Assembly: GCA_964424555.1 (NCBI GenBank)
Contig: CAYRIX010000004.1
Coordinates: forward strand, 1-64,000
Length of the DNA: 64,000 nucleotides
Source: UMGS172 sp964424555
Lineage (GTDB): Bacteria > Bacillota > Clostridia > Oscillospirales > Acutalibacteraceae
Direction: 5' to 3'
In this document: positions 51,338 to 60,813 of the stretch, piece by piece
Position numbering within the stretch: the stretch's first letter is position 1
Layout of the letters: each line of letters begins with the position of its first letter
Made by a program: the position numbers and the translations under genes
The notes under the pieces: model-generated
The model's database searches: none
What the model was told of the DNA's origin: nothing
The model's input: only the letters and a program-made list of their open reading frames with translations

Positions 51338-53434
51338 ATGGCGATAGATAAAGATAGATTTTTGAATCCTGAATCAAAATACCGTGTGAGACCCTTAATG
51401 CATTCGTTCACGGTTAAAGACGATCCGTCAGCGGTTGCAAATGCGTTAAAGGCTTACGGCTACGGCGGTACCGTTATCAATCCAAAGTTTAATGACGAAA
51501 CCTTTTTGGATGAGAGCGATCTGAAAACCTTTAGTGACATAGCCGAGAATGTTAAAAAGGCAGGACTTGACTATTGGATATACGACGAGAAGGGTTATCC
51601 AAGCGGTCAGGCCAATGGTTTTACGCTTAAAGACCACCCTGAGCTTGAGGCCAAAGGTTTCTTTATGATCCGCCGTATTGCTTACGAGCCTCGCCACACC
51701 ACCTTTAATATTGACGATGAGACCGACAAGATAATCTGGGCGGCAAAATATCCGGTTGATGCATCGAGCATTTCTCAATCTTACGTTCAGTACGATAAAA
51801 TGATTCCTGTGTCCTTTACAGACACTCATGTTGAATGTGATCTTGGTGCCAACGAGGCATTTTTTATATTCTGCCAAAAGCCTGCTTATGAGGGTAGTCA
51901 CCTTACACACAATGTTTCATCGTTTAAGCGATACATAAACCTCTTAGATCCAAGAGCTGTTAAACGTTTTATCGAGCTGATGTATGACGGTATTGACGAA
52001 CAGTGTCCCGATATTTTCAAAAACGCAGGTGCAGTGTTTACCGACGAGCCGTCGTTGCAGGTCGGCTACGTCCGTGGCTACGAGACCTGGCCTTATGCCT
52101 TGGCACCTTATTGCGATACACTTTTTGAGGAGTACGAAAAGGAATACGGCACATCGCTGTTGCCGTATTTGCCGTTGATATTTGAAAACGGTAAGGGCTA
52201 TGAAGCCATACGTGTTAATTTTTACCGACTTGTTGCCAAGTTGATTGCCCGTGCATTTTCGGGACAGCTCTCCGAATGGTGCCGTTCTCACGGAACTTTG
52301 TTTTCGGGCCATTACCTTTGTGAGGAAAGCCTTAAAGCACACGTATTTTCGTACGGCGACAATATCCCTGTAATCATGGCGGCCGATTACCCCGGTATAG
52401 ATATTCTCAACTGTGTCCCTGAGGAGTATAACTGTAACACCGCAAAGCATGTACAGACGGTGGTACGCAAAAAAGACACCAACGGTATGATGGTCGAGCT
52501 TTGTCCGTTTCATAAAAAGCCAGAGTTTGCTAGAGACCCGTGGAACAATATGTCGGCCGTGGTCGGTCTGCTCGCAATGCACGGTGTCAGAGTTTTCAAC
52601 TCATATTTCCGTGCCGAATTTGGCACCTACGACAAGCGATTCAACGATATTGAGGGCTATGCGGGCCGAAATTATGAAACACGAGAAGAATGTATAAAAT
52701 TTAACGAGTACGTTGGTCGAATCGGCTATATGCTGGACGGCCTTAAAAGCGTTGACAGTGTGTTAGTTTACCGTCCGATTGAGGACGCACAGGCCAAATA
52801 TATGCCGAGCCATTCGGCGGGATTGCCGACCGATGCATCCTCTCAGTCCGACGGTGCTTTGGCGGCGGCGGGAAAACAGAGGTTCTTCCAAAAAGGAGTT
52901 GACTTCCAGTATGTTGACGCTGAAGATATCGTCAACGCCGCCGAAAGCCTCAAAAACGGAAAGCCGATGATATCAGGACTTGATGTAAAGGTCATCGTTA
53001 TTCCCGCTGTTGATGTTATGGACTCCCGTGCACAAAAGGCATTAGTAGAGCTTAAAAATGCAGATGTCAATGTGCTGTTCCACAACAAGCTGCCAACGAT
53101 CGGCACCGACCCCGATATAACAGTCGATCTTACCGAGCATTTCAAGCCTGTTTCGACGCCCGAGCTCGATGCTTTTGTTGACTCAATAGAGAACGACTTT
53201 ACCGCTAAGGCCGACGGAGTTCACCTGCTCACGGCAAAGTATTTGAAGGACGGTAAGGAAATGTACTTTGTGGTCAACAATACCCGTGGTGTTGATGCGA
53301 AATTGACTCTCAACCACAAAACCCAACGGACCGCAACCCTCTATAATCCCGTCGACGGCTCGATTAAGAACATCAAGGTCGGCGACACCTACACCGTCCC
53401 CTCGTTCCGCAGTGTGTTTATTGTGTTTGATTGA
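51338..53434 (+). CDS. GH106-like glycoside hydrolase
   Basis: A 698-residue protein without a signal peptide. The stretch LDYWIYDEKGYPSGQANG (about 75-92) and a conserved acidic FTDEPS in the middle match the TIM-barrel of alpha-L-rhamnosidases of the GH106 type and relatives. The C-terminal 110 residues look like a beta-sandwich (MYFVVNNTRGVDAKLTL, TATLYNPVDGS). Probably hydrolyses imported plant or host glycosides; exact activity is inferred. The ATG at 51338 has AAAGGAGG seven bases before it. Confidence 0.62.
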   Translation: MAIDKDRFLNPESKYRVRPLMHSFTVKDDPSAVANALKAYGYGGTVINPKFNDETFLDESDLKTFSDIAENVKKAGLDYWIYDEKGYPSGQANGFTLKDHPELEAKGFFMIRRIAYEPRHTTFNIDDETDKIIWAAKYPVDASSISQSYVQYDKMIPVSFTDTHVECDLGANEAFFIFCQKPAYEGSHLTHNVSSFKRYINLLDPRAVKRFIELMYDGIDEQCPDIFKNAGAVFTDEPSLQVGYVRGYETWPYALAPYCDTLFEEYEKEYGTSLLPYLPLIFENGKGYEAIRVNFYRLVAKLIARAFSGQLSEWCRSHGTLFSGHYLCEESLKAHVFSYGDNIPVIMAADYPGIDILNCVPEEYNCNTAKHVQTVVRKKDTNGMMVELCPFHKKPEFARDPWNNMSAVVGLLAMHGVRVFNSYFRAEFGTYDKRFNDIEGYAGRNYETREECIKFNEYVGRIGYMLDGLKSVDSVLVYRPIEDAQAKYMPSHSAGLPTDASSQSDGALAAAGKQRFFQKGVDFQYVDAEDIVNAAESLKNGKPMISGLDVKVIVIPAVDVMDSRAQKALVELKNADVNVLFHNKLPTIGTDPDITVDLTEHFKPVSTPELDAFVDSIENDFTAKADGVHLLTAKYLKDGKEMYFVVNNTRGVDAKLTLNHKTQRTATLYNPVDGSIKNIKVGDTYTVPSFRSVFIVFD

Positions 53435-53452
53435 GCATAACAAATTAAAAAG

Positions 53453-53490
53453 AGACCTGACAGTTTTATTTACTAAACCGTCAGGTCTTT
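53453..53490. terminator. Convergent terminator
   Basis: AGACCTGAC (53453-53461) pairs with GTCAGGTCT (53480-53488), flanked by A-rich and T-rich ends. Confidence 0.8.
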
Positions 53491-53503
53491 ACTTAATGCT
53501 TTA

Positions 53504-54865
53504 TTATGTTTTTTTCCACCGTCCGCTTTTCCAACGGAAATAGGTGACGATGGCTCGGACGGACTCATCAACGGCAAGCCCGATGTAGCAACCAACGAGT
53601 CCCAGCCCGCAGTGGATAGCGAGTATGTAGGCTAGCCCGATGCTGAACACCCAGCATGAAATTATGAGAATGATCATCGAAAACATAACATCGCCCACGG
53701 CTCTGAGAGCGTATTCGTAAACGTGGCTGACAGCCCTTGCCTGCTCGACGATAATGTCGACCGCAAAAACGCCGAGTGCGATATTTACCGTCCACTCATC
53801 CTCGGTAAAAAGGCTCAGCAACGGTCGGCGAAGAGCGAGCACCAGTAACGAGATAGTGAGGTTGATGACGGTGGTCAGTTTTATCAGCTGTCGGTTCATT
53901 TTGTCGGCTCTGTTATAATCGCCTGCACCGTAGCACCGTCCGACGAGCAGGGCGTTTGCATTGCCCATGCTTATACCGACGAGGTAAACATAGCACAAAA
54001 TATTTGTGAAATAGACATTGGCCGAGATGGCTTGACTGCCCAAAATGGCGATAAATGATGCCGTGACCATTCGCGAAAAGGTAAACGATGCTGAGGAGAT
54101 GCCCGAAGGCACTCCAATGCGGAGCACCGCCTTTATGTGACATAAAAACGATAGCATACCTTCGGGAAGCTTGAGCTTTATCCCTGCCTTTTTTAGGAAA
54201 TACACAGCTACGATAAGTCCTGCAAGGTTGGCAACACAGCTACTGTAGGCAACACCCTCTACGCCTGTGACAGGTGAAAGCCTTGGGCAATATATAACAA
54301 AAATATTGAGCAACAGGTTAAGTGTGTTTATAAGCAGACCTATTATAAATGTGTATTTCGGGTAGCCATAGCATTTGAGCAGTGCCAGTACGGCCGATGT
54401 TATAGTGGAAAATATCAAAAACACCATTCGTATCCTTAAATAGGTCACCGCTTCGGAATAAACGATTCCCTCAAGGTTTAAAAAGGATGCGATATTTGGC
54501 GCAAAGATGACAAGCAACGGCGAAACGATAAGCGCAATAATTATGTTGACCGCAACAGCCGTAAATGAAAGCTCACGTGCGGAGCGGAGATCCTCTGCAC
54601 CAATTCGGTTACTGATAACCACCGTGGCACCGCCGGCAACCAATGTTCCCAACAAGGTCACAAGCGTAATGACCGTGGTGGTCGATCCGACCGCAGCCAC
54701 CGAATTCTCGGAATAACCGCTCAAAACAACGGTGCTGACGGTGTTTTGCACGTTGTTGGAAATGTTCTCGAAAAGCATCGGAAGCATCAGTGAAAAAAGA
54801 GAGATGGTTCCCAAGGATGTAGTGTACGAAAACAGACTTTTATCTATCTTAAATAGATTTTTCAT
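53504..54865 (-). CDS. MATE family efflux transporter
   Basis: A 453-residue, 12-helix MATE exporter, distinct from the one at 35.5 kb. It begins SLGTISLFSLMLPMLFENISNNVQNTV and contains VAGGATVVISNRIGAED. GAGGTGA precedes the ATG. It lies 15 bp after the AraC gene, so its export substrate may be the AraC ligand. Confidence 0.85.
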   Translation of the reverse strand: MKNLFKIDKSLFSYTTSLGTISLFSLMLPMLFENISNNVQNTVSTVVLSGYSENSVAAVGSTTTVITLVTLLGTLVAGGATVVISNRIGAEDLRSARELSFTAVAVNIIIALIVSPLLVIFAPNIASFLNLEGIVYSEAVTYLRIRMVFLIFSTITSAVLALLKCYGYPKYTFIIGLLINTLNLLLNIFVIYCPRLSPVTGVEGVAYSSCVANLAGLIVAVYFLKKAGIKLKLPEGMLSFLCHIKAVLRIGVPSGISSASFTFSRMVTASFIAILGSQAISANVYFTNILCYVYLVGISMGNANALLVGRCYGAGDYNRADKMNRQLIKLTTVINLTISLLVLALRRPLLSLFTEDEWTVNIALGVFAVDIIVEQARAVSHVYEYALRAVGDVMFSMIILIISCWVFSIGLAYILAIHCGLGLVGCYIGLAVDESVRAIVTYFRWKSGRWKKT

Positions 54866-54880
54866 ACAGTCACCTCGTTC

Positions 54881-55792
54881 TTAATCAGATATTGCCGATT
54901 GCTGTGCACGGTATTGCTCGGGCGATATGCCCTCAAACCGTTTGAAGCATTTACTGAAATAGTATCGGTCACCGAAGCCAACCCTGAAAGCTACCTCATC
55001 CAACGTCATTGTGCATACAAGGGTTTTGGCGGTGCTTATCCTTAATCGGTTGCGGTATTGGATAATGCTGTAGCCGATATGCTTTTTGAAAATTCGGTTG
55101 GCATAATCGAAGTTGATGAACAGGTCACGCTCGATGTCGTGACTGCCGAAATTTTCGGTGTAATGCTCTCCGATATACTCGGTTATCTTCACGACGGTGC
55201 CCAAAACGGCGCTCTTCTTTCGGGAGGCTCCCCGTAACCGTTCAAAACACAGCTCCTCAAGCTTCATTAACAGCTCAGCCACCGCTAAGGAAATGTTGAG
55301 CCGCCGCAACGGGTCATTGCTGCTGTAGGAAAGACGATTATTTTTGAAAAAGCTCAAAATATATTCAAAGCAGAATTTGTCTTGGATGTGCAGGCGTTGG
55401 GCGACCAAAGCCTTGATGTGATCGTAGCTTTTAGGCCCGTAGATATCGGACTTCACAAAATCAGCCTTGCGGTTTTTGACCGCCTCGCAAAATTCGGCGT
55501 CGTTTAGCTCGACCTCTTTAAAGCCGTCGGTTTTGAAATGAACATAGTAATATTCACAATCGGTGCTTAGTAACGGCTTCTGAAATTCTCCCTTGTCGAA
55601 GATGTAAATATCTCCCGAATTCAGCTCCAACGGTTGACCGTTCTCCAAAAGGCAAAGCTTGCCGTTTGCCACGGCATACACTATGTACTCGTCGGTGCGG
55701 CGGGTGACATGATGCGTCTGCTGTGTCTGATGAGTACGGCCAAGCAGGGTGACTTTTAATATTTGGCTTAAATCGACTTCATAATATTTCAT
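54881..55792 (-). CDS. AraC family regulator of the MATE operon
   Basis: A 303-residue AraC regulator with an N-terminal cupin (ELNSGDIYIFDKGEFQKPLL) and two C-terminal HTHs (HDIERDLFINFDYANRIFKKHIG and MTLDEVAFRVGFGDRYYFSKCFKR), ending ISPEQYRAQ. The ATG at 55790-55792 follows AAAGGTGAT; a longer frame overlaps the promoter. Confidence 0.87.
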   Translation of the reverse strand: MKYYEVDLSQILKVTLLGRTHQTQQTHHVTRRTDEYIVYAVANGKLCLLENGQPLELNSGDIYIFDKGEFQKPLLSTDCEYYYVHFKTDGFKEVELNDAEFCEAVKNRKADFVKSDIYGPKSYDHIKALVAQRLHIQDKFCFEYILSFFKNNRLSYSSNDPLRRLNISLAVAELLMKLEELCFERLRGASRKKSAVLGTVVKITEYIGEHYTENFGSHDIERDLFINFDYANRIFKKHIGYSIIQYRNRLRISTAKTLVCTMTLDEVAFRVGFGDRYYFSKCFKRFEGISPEQYRAQQSAISD

Positions 55793-55810
55793 AAATATCA
55801 CCTTTTGTAC

Positions 55811-55839
55811 ATTAAACCACATTACAACACGCTTTTCAA
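55811..55839 (-). promoter_or_regulatory. Promoter of the AraC-MATE operon
   Basis: On the minus strand TTGAAA (55834-55839), 17 bp, TTTAAT (55811-55816) with TGTGG before it. Confidence 0.55.
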
Positions 55840-55889
55840 TGCCAAAAGCAAACTTTGTTTGTCCGATAGCGACCTATATAGATATTTTC

Positions 55890-55922
55890 ACAAAAAAACA
55901 AGCCGACGGTCAGTCGGCTTGT
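55890..55922 (-). terminator. Terminator of purC
   Basis: ACAAGCCGAC (55898-55907) pairs with GTCGGCTTGT (55913-55922); the A-tract on the plus strand gives a U-tract for the minus-strand transcript. Confidence 0.85.
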
Positions 55923-55949
55923 ACTGCTATAACATATTGATATAACGGA

Positions 55950-56648
55950 TCAGCGATTGTTGATGATCTTGGTCAGCTGGATGGGGTCAACGATCTTGCC
56001 GTCCTTATAGACACGCATATTGCCCGAGGCTATCTCGTCAATGAGGATGACCTCACCGTTGTTGTAACCGAACTCAAACTTGATATCCCACAGATCGAGA
56101 CCAAGGGTCTTAAGATCGTCGGCAACGATACGGGTGATCTTCAGTGTCTGCTCCTTCATGCTGGCAAACATTTCGGGAGTCATAACACCCAAAACCTCAA
56201 GACCTTCGCCAGTGACCAGCGGATCGCCCTTTTCGTCATTCTTAAAGGTGCATTCAACATAGCCGTTAGGAATAACAGTGCCGTCCTTTATGTACTCGCC
56301 GTAACGACGGATGAAGCTGCCTGTTGCCACCAGACGGCAGATGACCTCAAGGCCGTTACCGCCCTGAGCCTTGCCAAAGCATTCTGCAGGAAGAACCTCC
56401 ATAGTGGCATTTTCAAGATCTGCGTTGACATAGTGGGTCTTGATGCCTGCTTTTTTGAGCAGTTCGAAGTAGTAGACCGAGGTCTGCAAATTGGCCTTGC
56501 CTATACCCTCAATGGTAAGTCCTACCGAGTTTTCACCCGGATCAAAAACGCCGTCTTTACCTGTGCAGTCGTCCTTGAATTTCAAGAGAACGTTGCCGTT
56601 GGAAAGTGCATAAACATCCTTTGTTTTGCCTGCGTAAGTGAGTTTCAT
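55950..56648 (-). CDS. purC: SAICAR synthase
   Basis: A 232-residue phosphoribosylaminoimidazole-succinocarboxamide synthase, step 8 of purine synthesis. Motifs: YAGKTKDVY (5-13), the active-site FIRRYGEY loop, and DIKFEFGYNNGEVILIDEI. AAAGGGGA precedes the ATG. It stands apart from other pur genes, after holB-ricT and a REP-like hairpin. Confidence 0.95.
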   Translation of the reverse strand: MKLTYAGKTKDVYALSNGNVLLKFKDDCTGKDGVFDPGENSVGLTIEGIGKANLQTSVYYFELLKKAGIKTHYVNADLENATMEVLPAECFGKAQGGNGLEVICRLVATGSFIRRYGEYIKDGTVIPNGYVECTFKNDEKGDPLVTGEGLEVLGVMTPEMFASMKEQTLKITRIVADDLKTLGLDLWDIKFEFGYNNGEVILIDEIASGNMRVYKDGKIVDPIQLTKIINNR

Positions 56649-56690
56649 AAAAAAGTCCCCTTTTTAAAAGTATACAAATTTATTTACAAT

Positions 56691-56714
56691 GTAGAGGCGA
56701 TTCGCAAATCGCCC
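56691..56714. repeat. REP-like GTAG hairpin, solo copy
   Basis: GTAG followed by stem GGCGATT (56696-56702), loop CGCA, stem AATCGCC (56707-56713). Same layout as the other copies but a different stem; no U-tract, so not an intrinsic terminator. Located between ricT and purC. Confidence 0.6.
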
Positions 56715-56720
56715 ACCTTG

Positions 56721-57578
56721 TTAATTTTCTTCGGTCTGTGTGCCGCTGTTGTTTTTCTTGCAGCCCTTACAGCCACGGATTATATTCACCTCGTCACGGT
56801 GGACCGAGATGGGCATACCCTCGGAGTTATCGAGAGCAACCTTAAGCTTACCTGTCAAAAGGCTTACATCGACAACGGTGCCCTTGCCCTCGGGAGTGTC
56901 GACATAGCTACCGTTTCGGGGTGTTATCTTATCCAAAAACTCGTAAGCGTCCTGCTCGTACTTCAGACAGCACATCAGTCTGCCGCAGGTGCCCGAGATC
57001 TTAGTCGGGTTGAGTGACAGACCCTGTTCCTTGGCCATTTTAATGGAAACAGGCTGGAAATCGGACAAAAACCGCTGACAACAGAAGGGTTGTCCGCATA
57101 TGCCAAGGCCGCCCATCATTTTTGCCTCGTCACGAACACCGATCTGGCGAAGCTCGATGCGGGTATGGAAATGACCTGCAAGGTCCTTTACGAGCTCTCT
57201 GAAATCAACACGGCCGTCTGCAGTGAAGAAGAAAAGTATCTTCGAGCCGTCAAAAGCAATTTCAACGTCAACCAGCTTCATTTCAAGCTTGCGTTCCTCG
57301 ATCTTTCGCTCGCAGAACTTAAAGGCATCCTTTTCCTTCTCACGGTTTTCATGCATTTTTTTAAGATCGCTCTCGGTAGCCGCACGAACAACCTCTTTCA
57401 ATTGGCCGACGACCTGACTGTCGGGGATGTTGTGGTTTTCGCTGACGACCTCTCCGCATTCCGTGCCTCTCGAGGTGGTGACAATAACATAAGAACCAAC
57501 GGCAAACCTTTCGCCCTTGGGACTGAAAGAATATATCCGTCCGTCCGAACGGAACTTTACTCCTATAACTTCAACCAT
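56721..57578 (-). CDS. ricT: RicT/YaaT, PSP1-domain protein
   Basis: A 285-residue PSP1 domain protein. In Bacillus RicT forms the Fe-S-bearing Y-complex with RicA/RicF that directs RNase Y and affects sporulation and competence. Cysteine clusters are CGQPFCCQRF and CGRLMCCLKYE (about 160-205), with a CKGCKK motif at the C-terminus. The neighbour holB is the usual partner. Confidence 0.93.
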   Translation of the reverse strand: MVEVIGVKFRSDGRIYSFSPKGERFAVGSYVIVTTSRGTECGEVVSENHNIPDSQVVGQLKEVVRAATESDLKKMHENREKEKDAFKFCERKIEERKLEMKLVDVEIAFDGSKILFFFTADGRVDFRELVKDLAGHFHTRIELRQIGVRDEAKMMGGLGICGQPFCCQRFLSDFQPVSIKMAKEQGLSLNPTKISGTCGRLMCCLKYEQDAYEFLDKITPRNGSYVDTPEGKGTVVDVSLLTGKLKVALDNSEGMPISVHRDEVNIIRGCKGCKKNNSGTQTEEN

Positions 57579-57663
57579 TTATTTTTCTCCTGAATTTTGG
57601 ATGATACTTTCACAACACAATATTTTAGCACAAAATCAGCCAAATTACAATAGTTTCTTCTGA

Positions 57664-58599
57664 TTACAAATCAGCAAATATTTCCGCAACAAGAGCTGTT
57701 GAGGTTAGCGAAATCGACAATGGCTGACCGATGTGGCGGCGGACACGCATTTCGGTATCCTCTGCTATCGCTAAAAGTCGTGATATCACGGAAATGCTGA
57801 CATCACCCTCGCCTGTGGCACATTTTAGTGCTTCACGCTGAGCAAGCAATCTCAATTCACCCAAAAAGGCGGTAAAGCCCAAGCGGTCCTTTTCAAACCT
57901 CTGCACGATTTTCAGTGAGGATAGTCGGTCACGTCTTTTAAAGCACTCAAAAAATTCCTTGGCTGCAGAAACAGCGTCGGCGGCAGTACCGTTAAGGATA
58001 TCCAAGGCCTTACCGATGTTGCCGTGCGAGGTGTCAAGCGCCTCAGAAATATCGGTGTCGCTTTTGCCCGTTTTGAGCTTGATAAAATTTGCCGCCTCGT
58101 TCTTTTCTGGATTTTGTACCGTCAAGGTGACACACCTCGAGCGAACGGTGGTCAAAAGGCTTTGAGCGTTGCGGCAAACCAGAATGAACACCATAAACTC
58201 GGGCGGTTCTTCAAGTACTTTTAAAAAAGCGTTTTGTGCAGGCTCGTTCATTTTGTCGCAATCAAGCAAAATATTAACCTTGCGTCGGGCTTCTATCGGC
58301 ATGATGTAAGCATTATCCCGTATCTCACGGACGGTGTCTATTTTAAAGGTGGCACCCTCGGGCGCATAGGTGAGCACGTCGCTGTGACCGTCACGGAGCA
58401 CAAGATCACATATACGACAGTCTCCGCAGGGCGCATTTTCCGATTCGCAAACGGCAGTAGCGGCAAGGATGCGTGCAAGTGTGTGGCGGCCGCTACCCTC
58501 CTCGCCTTCAATTATAAAAGCGTGAGGAAAACGTCCGCTTAAAATACAGCTTTTGATTGTCTCCTTGATTTCTTTGTTTCCTTGGAAGGTGTCCAACAT
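57664..58599 (-). CDS. holB: DNA polymerase III delta-prime subunit
   Basis: A 311-residue clamp-loader subunit. Walker A-like EGSGRHT has Arg in place of the P-loop Lys (R38), so ATP binding is doubtful, as in E. coli delta-prime. The zinc knuckle C51, C58, C61, C64 and the arginine-finger SRC motif (TVRSRC) are present. GGAGG precedes the ATG. Divergent from the DeoR operon. Confidence 0.92.
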   Translation of the reverse strand: MLDTFQGNKEIKETIKSCILSGRFPHAFIIEGEEGSGRHTLARILAATAVCESENAPCGDCRICDLVLRDGHSDVLTYAPEGATFKIDTVREIRDNAYIMPIEARRKVNILLDCDKMNEPAQNAFLKVLEEPPEFMVFILVCRNAQSLLTTVRSRCVTLTVQNPEKNEAANFIKLKTGKSDTDISEALDTSHGNIGKALDILNGTAADAVSAAKEFFECFKRRDRLSSLKIVQRFEKDRLGFTAFLGELRLLAQREALKCATGEGDVSISVISRLLAIAEDTEMRVRRHIGQPLSISLTSTALVAEIFADL

Positions 58600-58643
58600 A
58601 TTGGCCTCCGAAAATAATAAAATTATGATTTATGATTAAGGTA

Positions 58644-58672
58644 TTGACTTTGTGGAAATATGGTGCTATACT
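58644..58672 (+). promoter_or_regulatory. Sigma-A promoter of the DeoR-transporter operon
   Basis: TTGACT (58644-58649), 17 bp, TATACT (58667-58672). Confidence 0.7.
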
Positions 58673-58706
58673 TTGTGCAAAGTTGTGGAAGTTTGGGGGA
58701 GTTTTG

Positions 58707-59471
58707 ATGTTAGCACAACAAAGATATGAGTATATTTTGGGTGAGCTTACAAAGACGGGCTCGGTTACGGTAAACGATATTGCGGCGGCACTTTCGGTGT
58801 CGATAGAAACGGTGCGTCGTGACCTTATCATGCTTGAAACACACGGCAAGCTAAAGCGAGTGTTCGGCGGTGCCGTCACCATTGAGGGGCCTAAGCATTT
58901 TACCAGCTTTGAGACCCGACTTGACCAAAACGCCGACCTTAAGGCCGAGCTGTCGAGATATGCCGTAAGTATGATCGACAACGGTGATATTATCGCCATA
59001 GAATCGGGCAGTACGGCGGTCGAGATGTCCAAGATACTGCTCACGACCGACCTTGATATTACCATTATAACTCAATCCAACACGGTATTCAATATTTTAA
59101 AAGAGAAATTTCATGTCATTCTTATCGGTGGTGAGTATTATAAGGAGGACGACTGCTTCGGCGGTATGCTTGCCGAGGAGTTTTTGCGAAAGTTCCATGT
59201 AAATAAGTCATTTGCCTTCACGTCGGCGCTGTCCTTGGATAACGGTATGGAAAGCTACCTGCTTGCCACCGTGCCCATAAGCCGTGCCCTGACCGAAATA
59301 GCCGACAAGGTATTTATTCTTGCCGACTCCGACAAGCTCAATTCCCGAGCCATGTATAAGGTGATGGAGCTTGACCCCGAATTTATTTACATCACCGACA
59401 GTAAGGTGTCACAAGAGATAAAGTCTGCGTTCAATGAAAGAGGTTTGGTTTTGATATCGGAGGAACCGTAA
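58707..59471 (+). CDS. DeoR family regulator
   Basis: A 254-residue DeoR/GlpR repressor. The N-terminal winged helix SVTVNDIAAALSVSIETVRRDLIMLE and KLKRVFGGAV are typical. The sugar-phosphate isomerase-like sensor domain has AIESGSTAVEM and ILADSDKLNS. The ATG at 58707 follows GGGGGAG. Its stop overlaps the transporter start, so it controls a sugar-phosphate uptake gene. Confidence 0.92.
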   Translation: MLAQQRYEYILGELTKTGSVTVNDIAAALSVSIETVRRDLIMLETHGKLKRVFGGAVTIEGPKHFTSFETRLDQNADLKAELSRYAVSMIDNGDIIAIESGSTAVEMSKILLTTDLDITIITQSNTVFNILKEKFHVILIGGEYYKEDDCFGGMLAEEFLRKFHVNKSFAFTSALSLDNGMESYLLATVPISRALTEIADKVFILADSDKLNSRAMYKVMELDPEFIYITDSKVSQEIKSAFNERGLVLISEEP

Positions 59472-60736
59472 TGTTGACATTAAGTGATTCAAAACAGAAC
59501 AAGCTGATATACATAATAACGCTGATGTACACCAGCGTTTACCTTGCCAAGCTGAACTACGGTGCATTAACGGTCGAGATCATCAATGAAATGGGCTGTA
59601 CCAAAAGTGCGGCAGGTATGGTTGGCTCGTTTTTCTTCTTTTCGTACGGTGTCGGTCAGGTCGTTAATGGCTTTTTGGCAAAGCATATGAACGAAAAGCT
59701 GTTTATGACCGCTGCTTTGTTCGGCTCGGCAGTCTGTAATGTCGCCATGTGCTTCGCACCGAGTGTCGGCGTTATGAAATATATATGGCTTGTAAACGGT
59801 ATTGCAATGTCACCGCTGTGGTGCAATGTCGTCAAGGTTCAGGGCAAGTATATATCTGAGAAAAATTTGCCGAAGTCCTTATCCTTGGTCGGACTCACAA
59901 CCCCCATCGGAACGGCCGTTAACTACGGACTTTGTGCGCTTGTTGCACAGTTCTTTAATTGGCGAGTGTCGTTCTGGCTGGCGGCAGGTCTTATGACCTT
60001 TATGGCCATCCTGTGGTACTTTACTCTCGGTGATATTGAGCGTTGTGCCACACCTGCAGACATTACTCGAAAGAAAGCTTCGGAGTCTGACTCTGGCGGT
60101 AAAAAGACCTCAAAGCAAGGATTAAGCCGTGCCGTGCTTATCGGTCTTGCTATAACGTTCACTACAGGAATGTTCACTCAGTTCACCCGAGAGGGTCTCA
60201 ATTCTTGGGTCCCAAGCATTCTTTATGAGGTCTACGGTATGCCAACGACACTTTCGATTGCGCTGACGCTGTTACTGCCGTTGGTTGGCACCTTAAGTAA
60301 CTTTACACTGGTCGCGCTGGAAAGAAAATGCAAGGATTTTCTCATACTCAGCATCCTGTTTGTGGGTGTTGCGGCGGTGGCCATGGCTGTTTTGGTTGCC
60401 TGTTATTCGCTCAACAGCGTAGTTATTACGCTTGCTTGCTTTATTATAGTAAGCATGTGCTGTGCTGCCATTGCCAATATTACCACCAATCACATTCCGC
60501 TTTATTACCGAGACAGATTTGACACTGGCAGCATGGCCGGCATAGGTCAGGGCATGTGTTATATCGGAAGCACCCTGAGTACCTATACCTTGGGCTATAT
60601 TGCCGATAAAGGCGGCTGGTATAATGTGTTTATGACATTGGGACTTGTGTTGATATTCTCAAGCGTTATGTGTATTGCGGCAAAGCTCTTTACCCGTGAG
60701 CATAGCCACCGTCATCCGAGGTTCATACATAAATGA
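59471..60736 (+). CDS. MFS transporter, organophosphate:phosphate antiporter type
   Basis: A 421-residue, 12-helix MFS protein. The start VYLAKLNYGALTVEIINEMGCTKSAAGMVGSFFFFSYGVGQVVNGFLA follows the GlpT/UhpT pattern. It probably imports a phosphorylated sugar or glycerol-3-phosphate in exchange for phosphate. Overlaps the DeoR stop (TAATG). Confidence 0.82.
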   Translation: MLTLSDSKQNKLIYIITLMYTSVYLAKLNYGALTVEIINEMGCTKSAAGMVGSFFFFSYGVGQVVNGFLAKHMNEKLFMTAALFGSAVCNVAMCFAPSVGVMKYIWLVNGIAMSPLWCNVVKVQGKYISEKNLPKSLSLVGLTTPIGTAVNYGLCALVAQFFNWRVSFWLAAGLMTFMAILWYFTLGDIERCATPADITRKKASESDSGGKKTSKQGLSRAVLIGLAITFTTGMFTQFTREGLNSWVPSILYEVYGMPTTLSIALTLLLPLVGTLSNFTLVALERKCKDFLILSILFVGVAAVAMAVLVACYSLNSVVITLACFIIVSMCCAAIANITTNHIPLYYRDRFDTGSMAGIGQGMCYIGSTLSTYTLGYIADKGGWYNVFMTLGLVLIFSSVMCIAAKLFTREHSHRHPRFIHK

Positions 60737-60744
60737 TTTATACG

Positions 60745-60773
60745 TTGAAATAAAGCTGTAATTGTGGTACAAT
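60745..60773 (+). promoter_or_regulatory. Sigma-A promoter of the zinc-ribbon gene
   Basis: TTGAAA (60745-60750), 17 bp, TACAAT (60768-60773), extended TGTGG context. Confidence 0.7.
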
Positions 60774-60813
60774 GACTGTACAATAATATTGTGAATCAAG
60801 TTTAGAGAAGAGT

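Noticed and set aside
51944..52582. A 212-residue minus-strand frame inside the GH106-like gene
   Set aside because: Antisense shadow; the plus-strand gene has promoter, ribosome binding site and family motifs.
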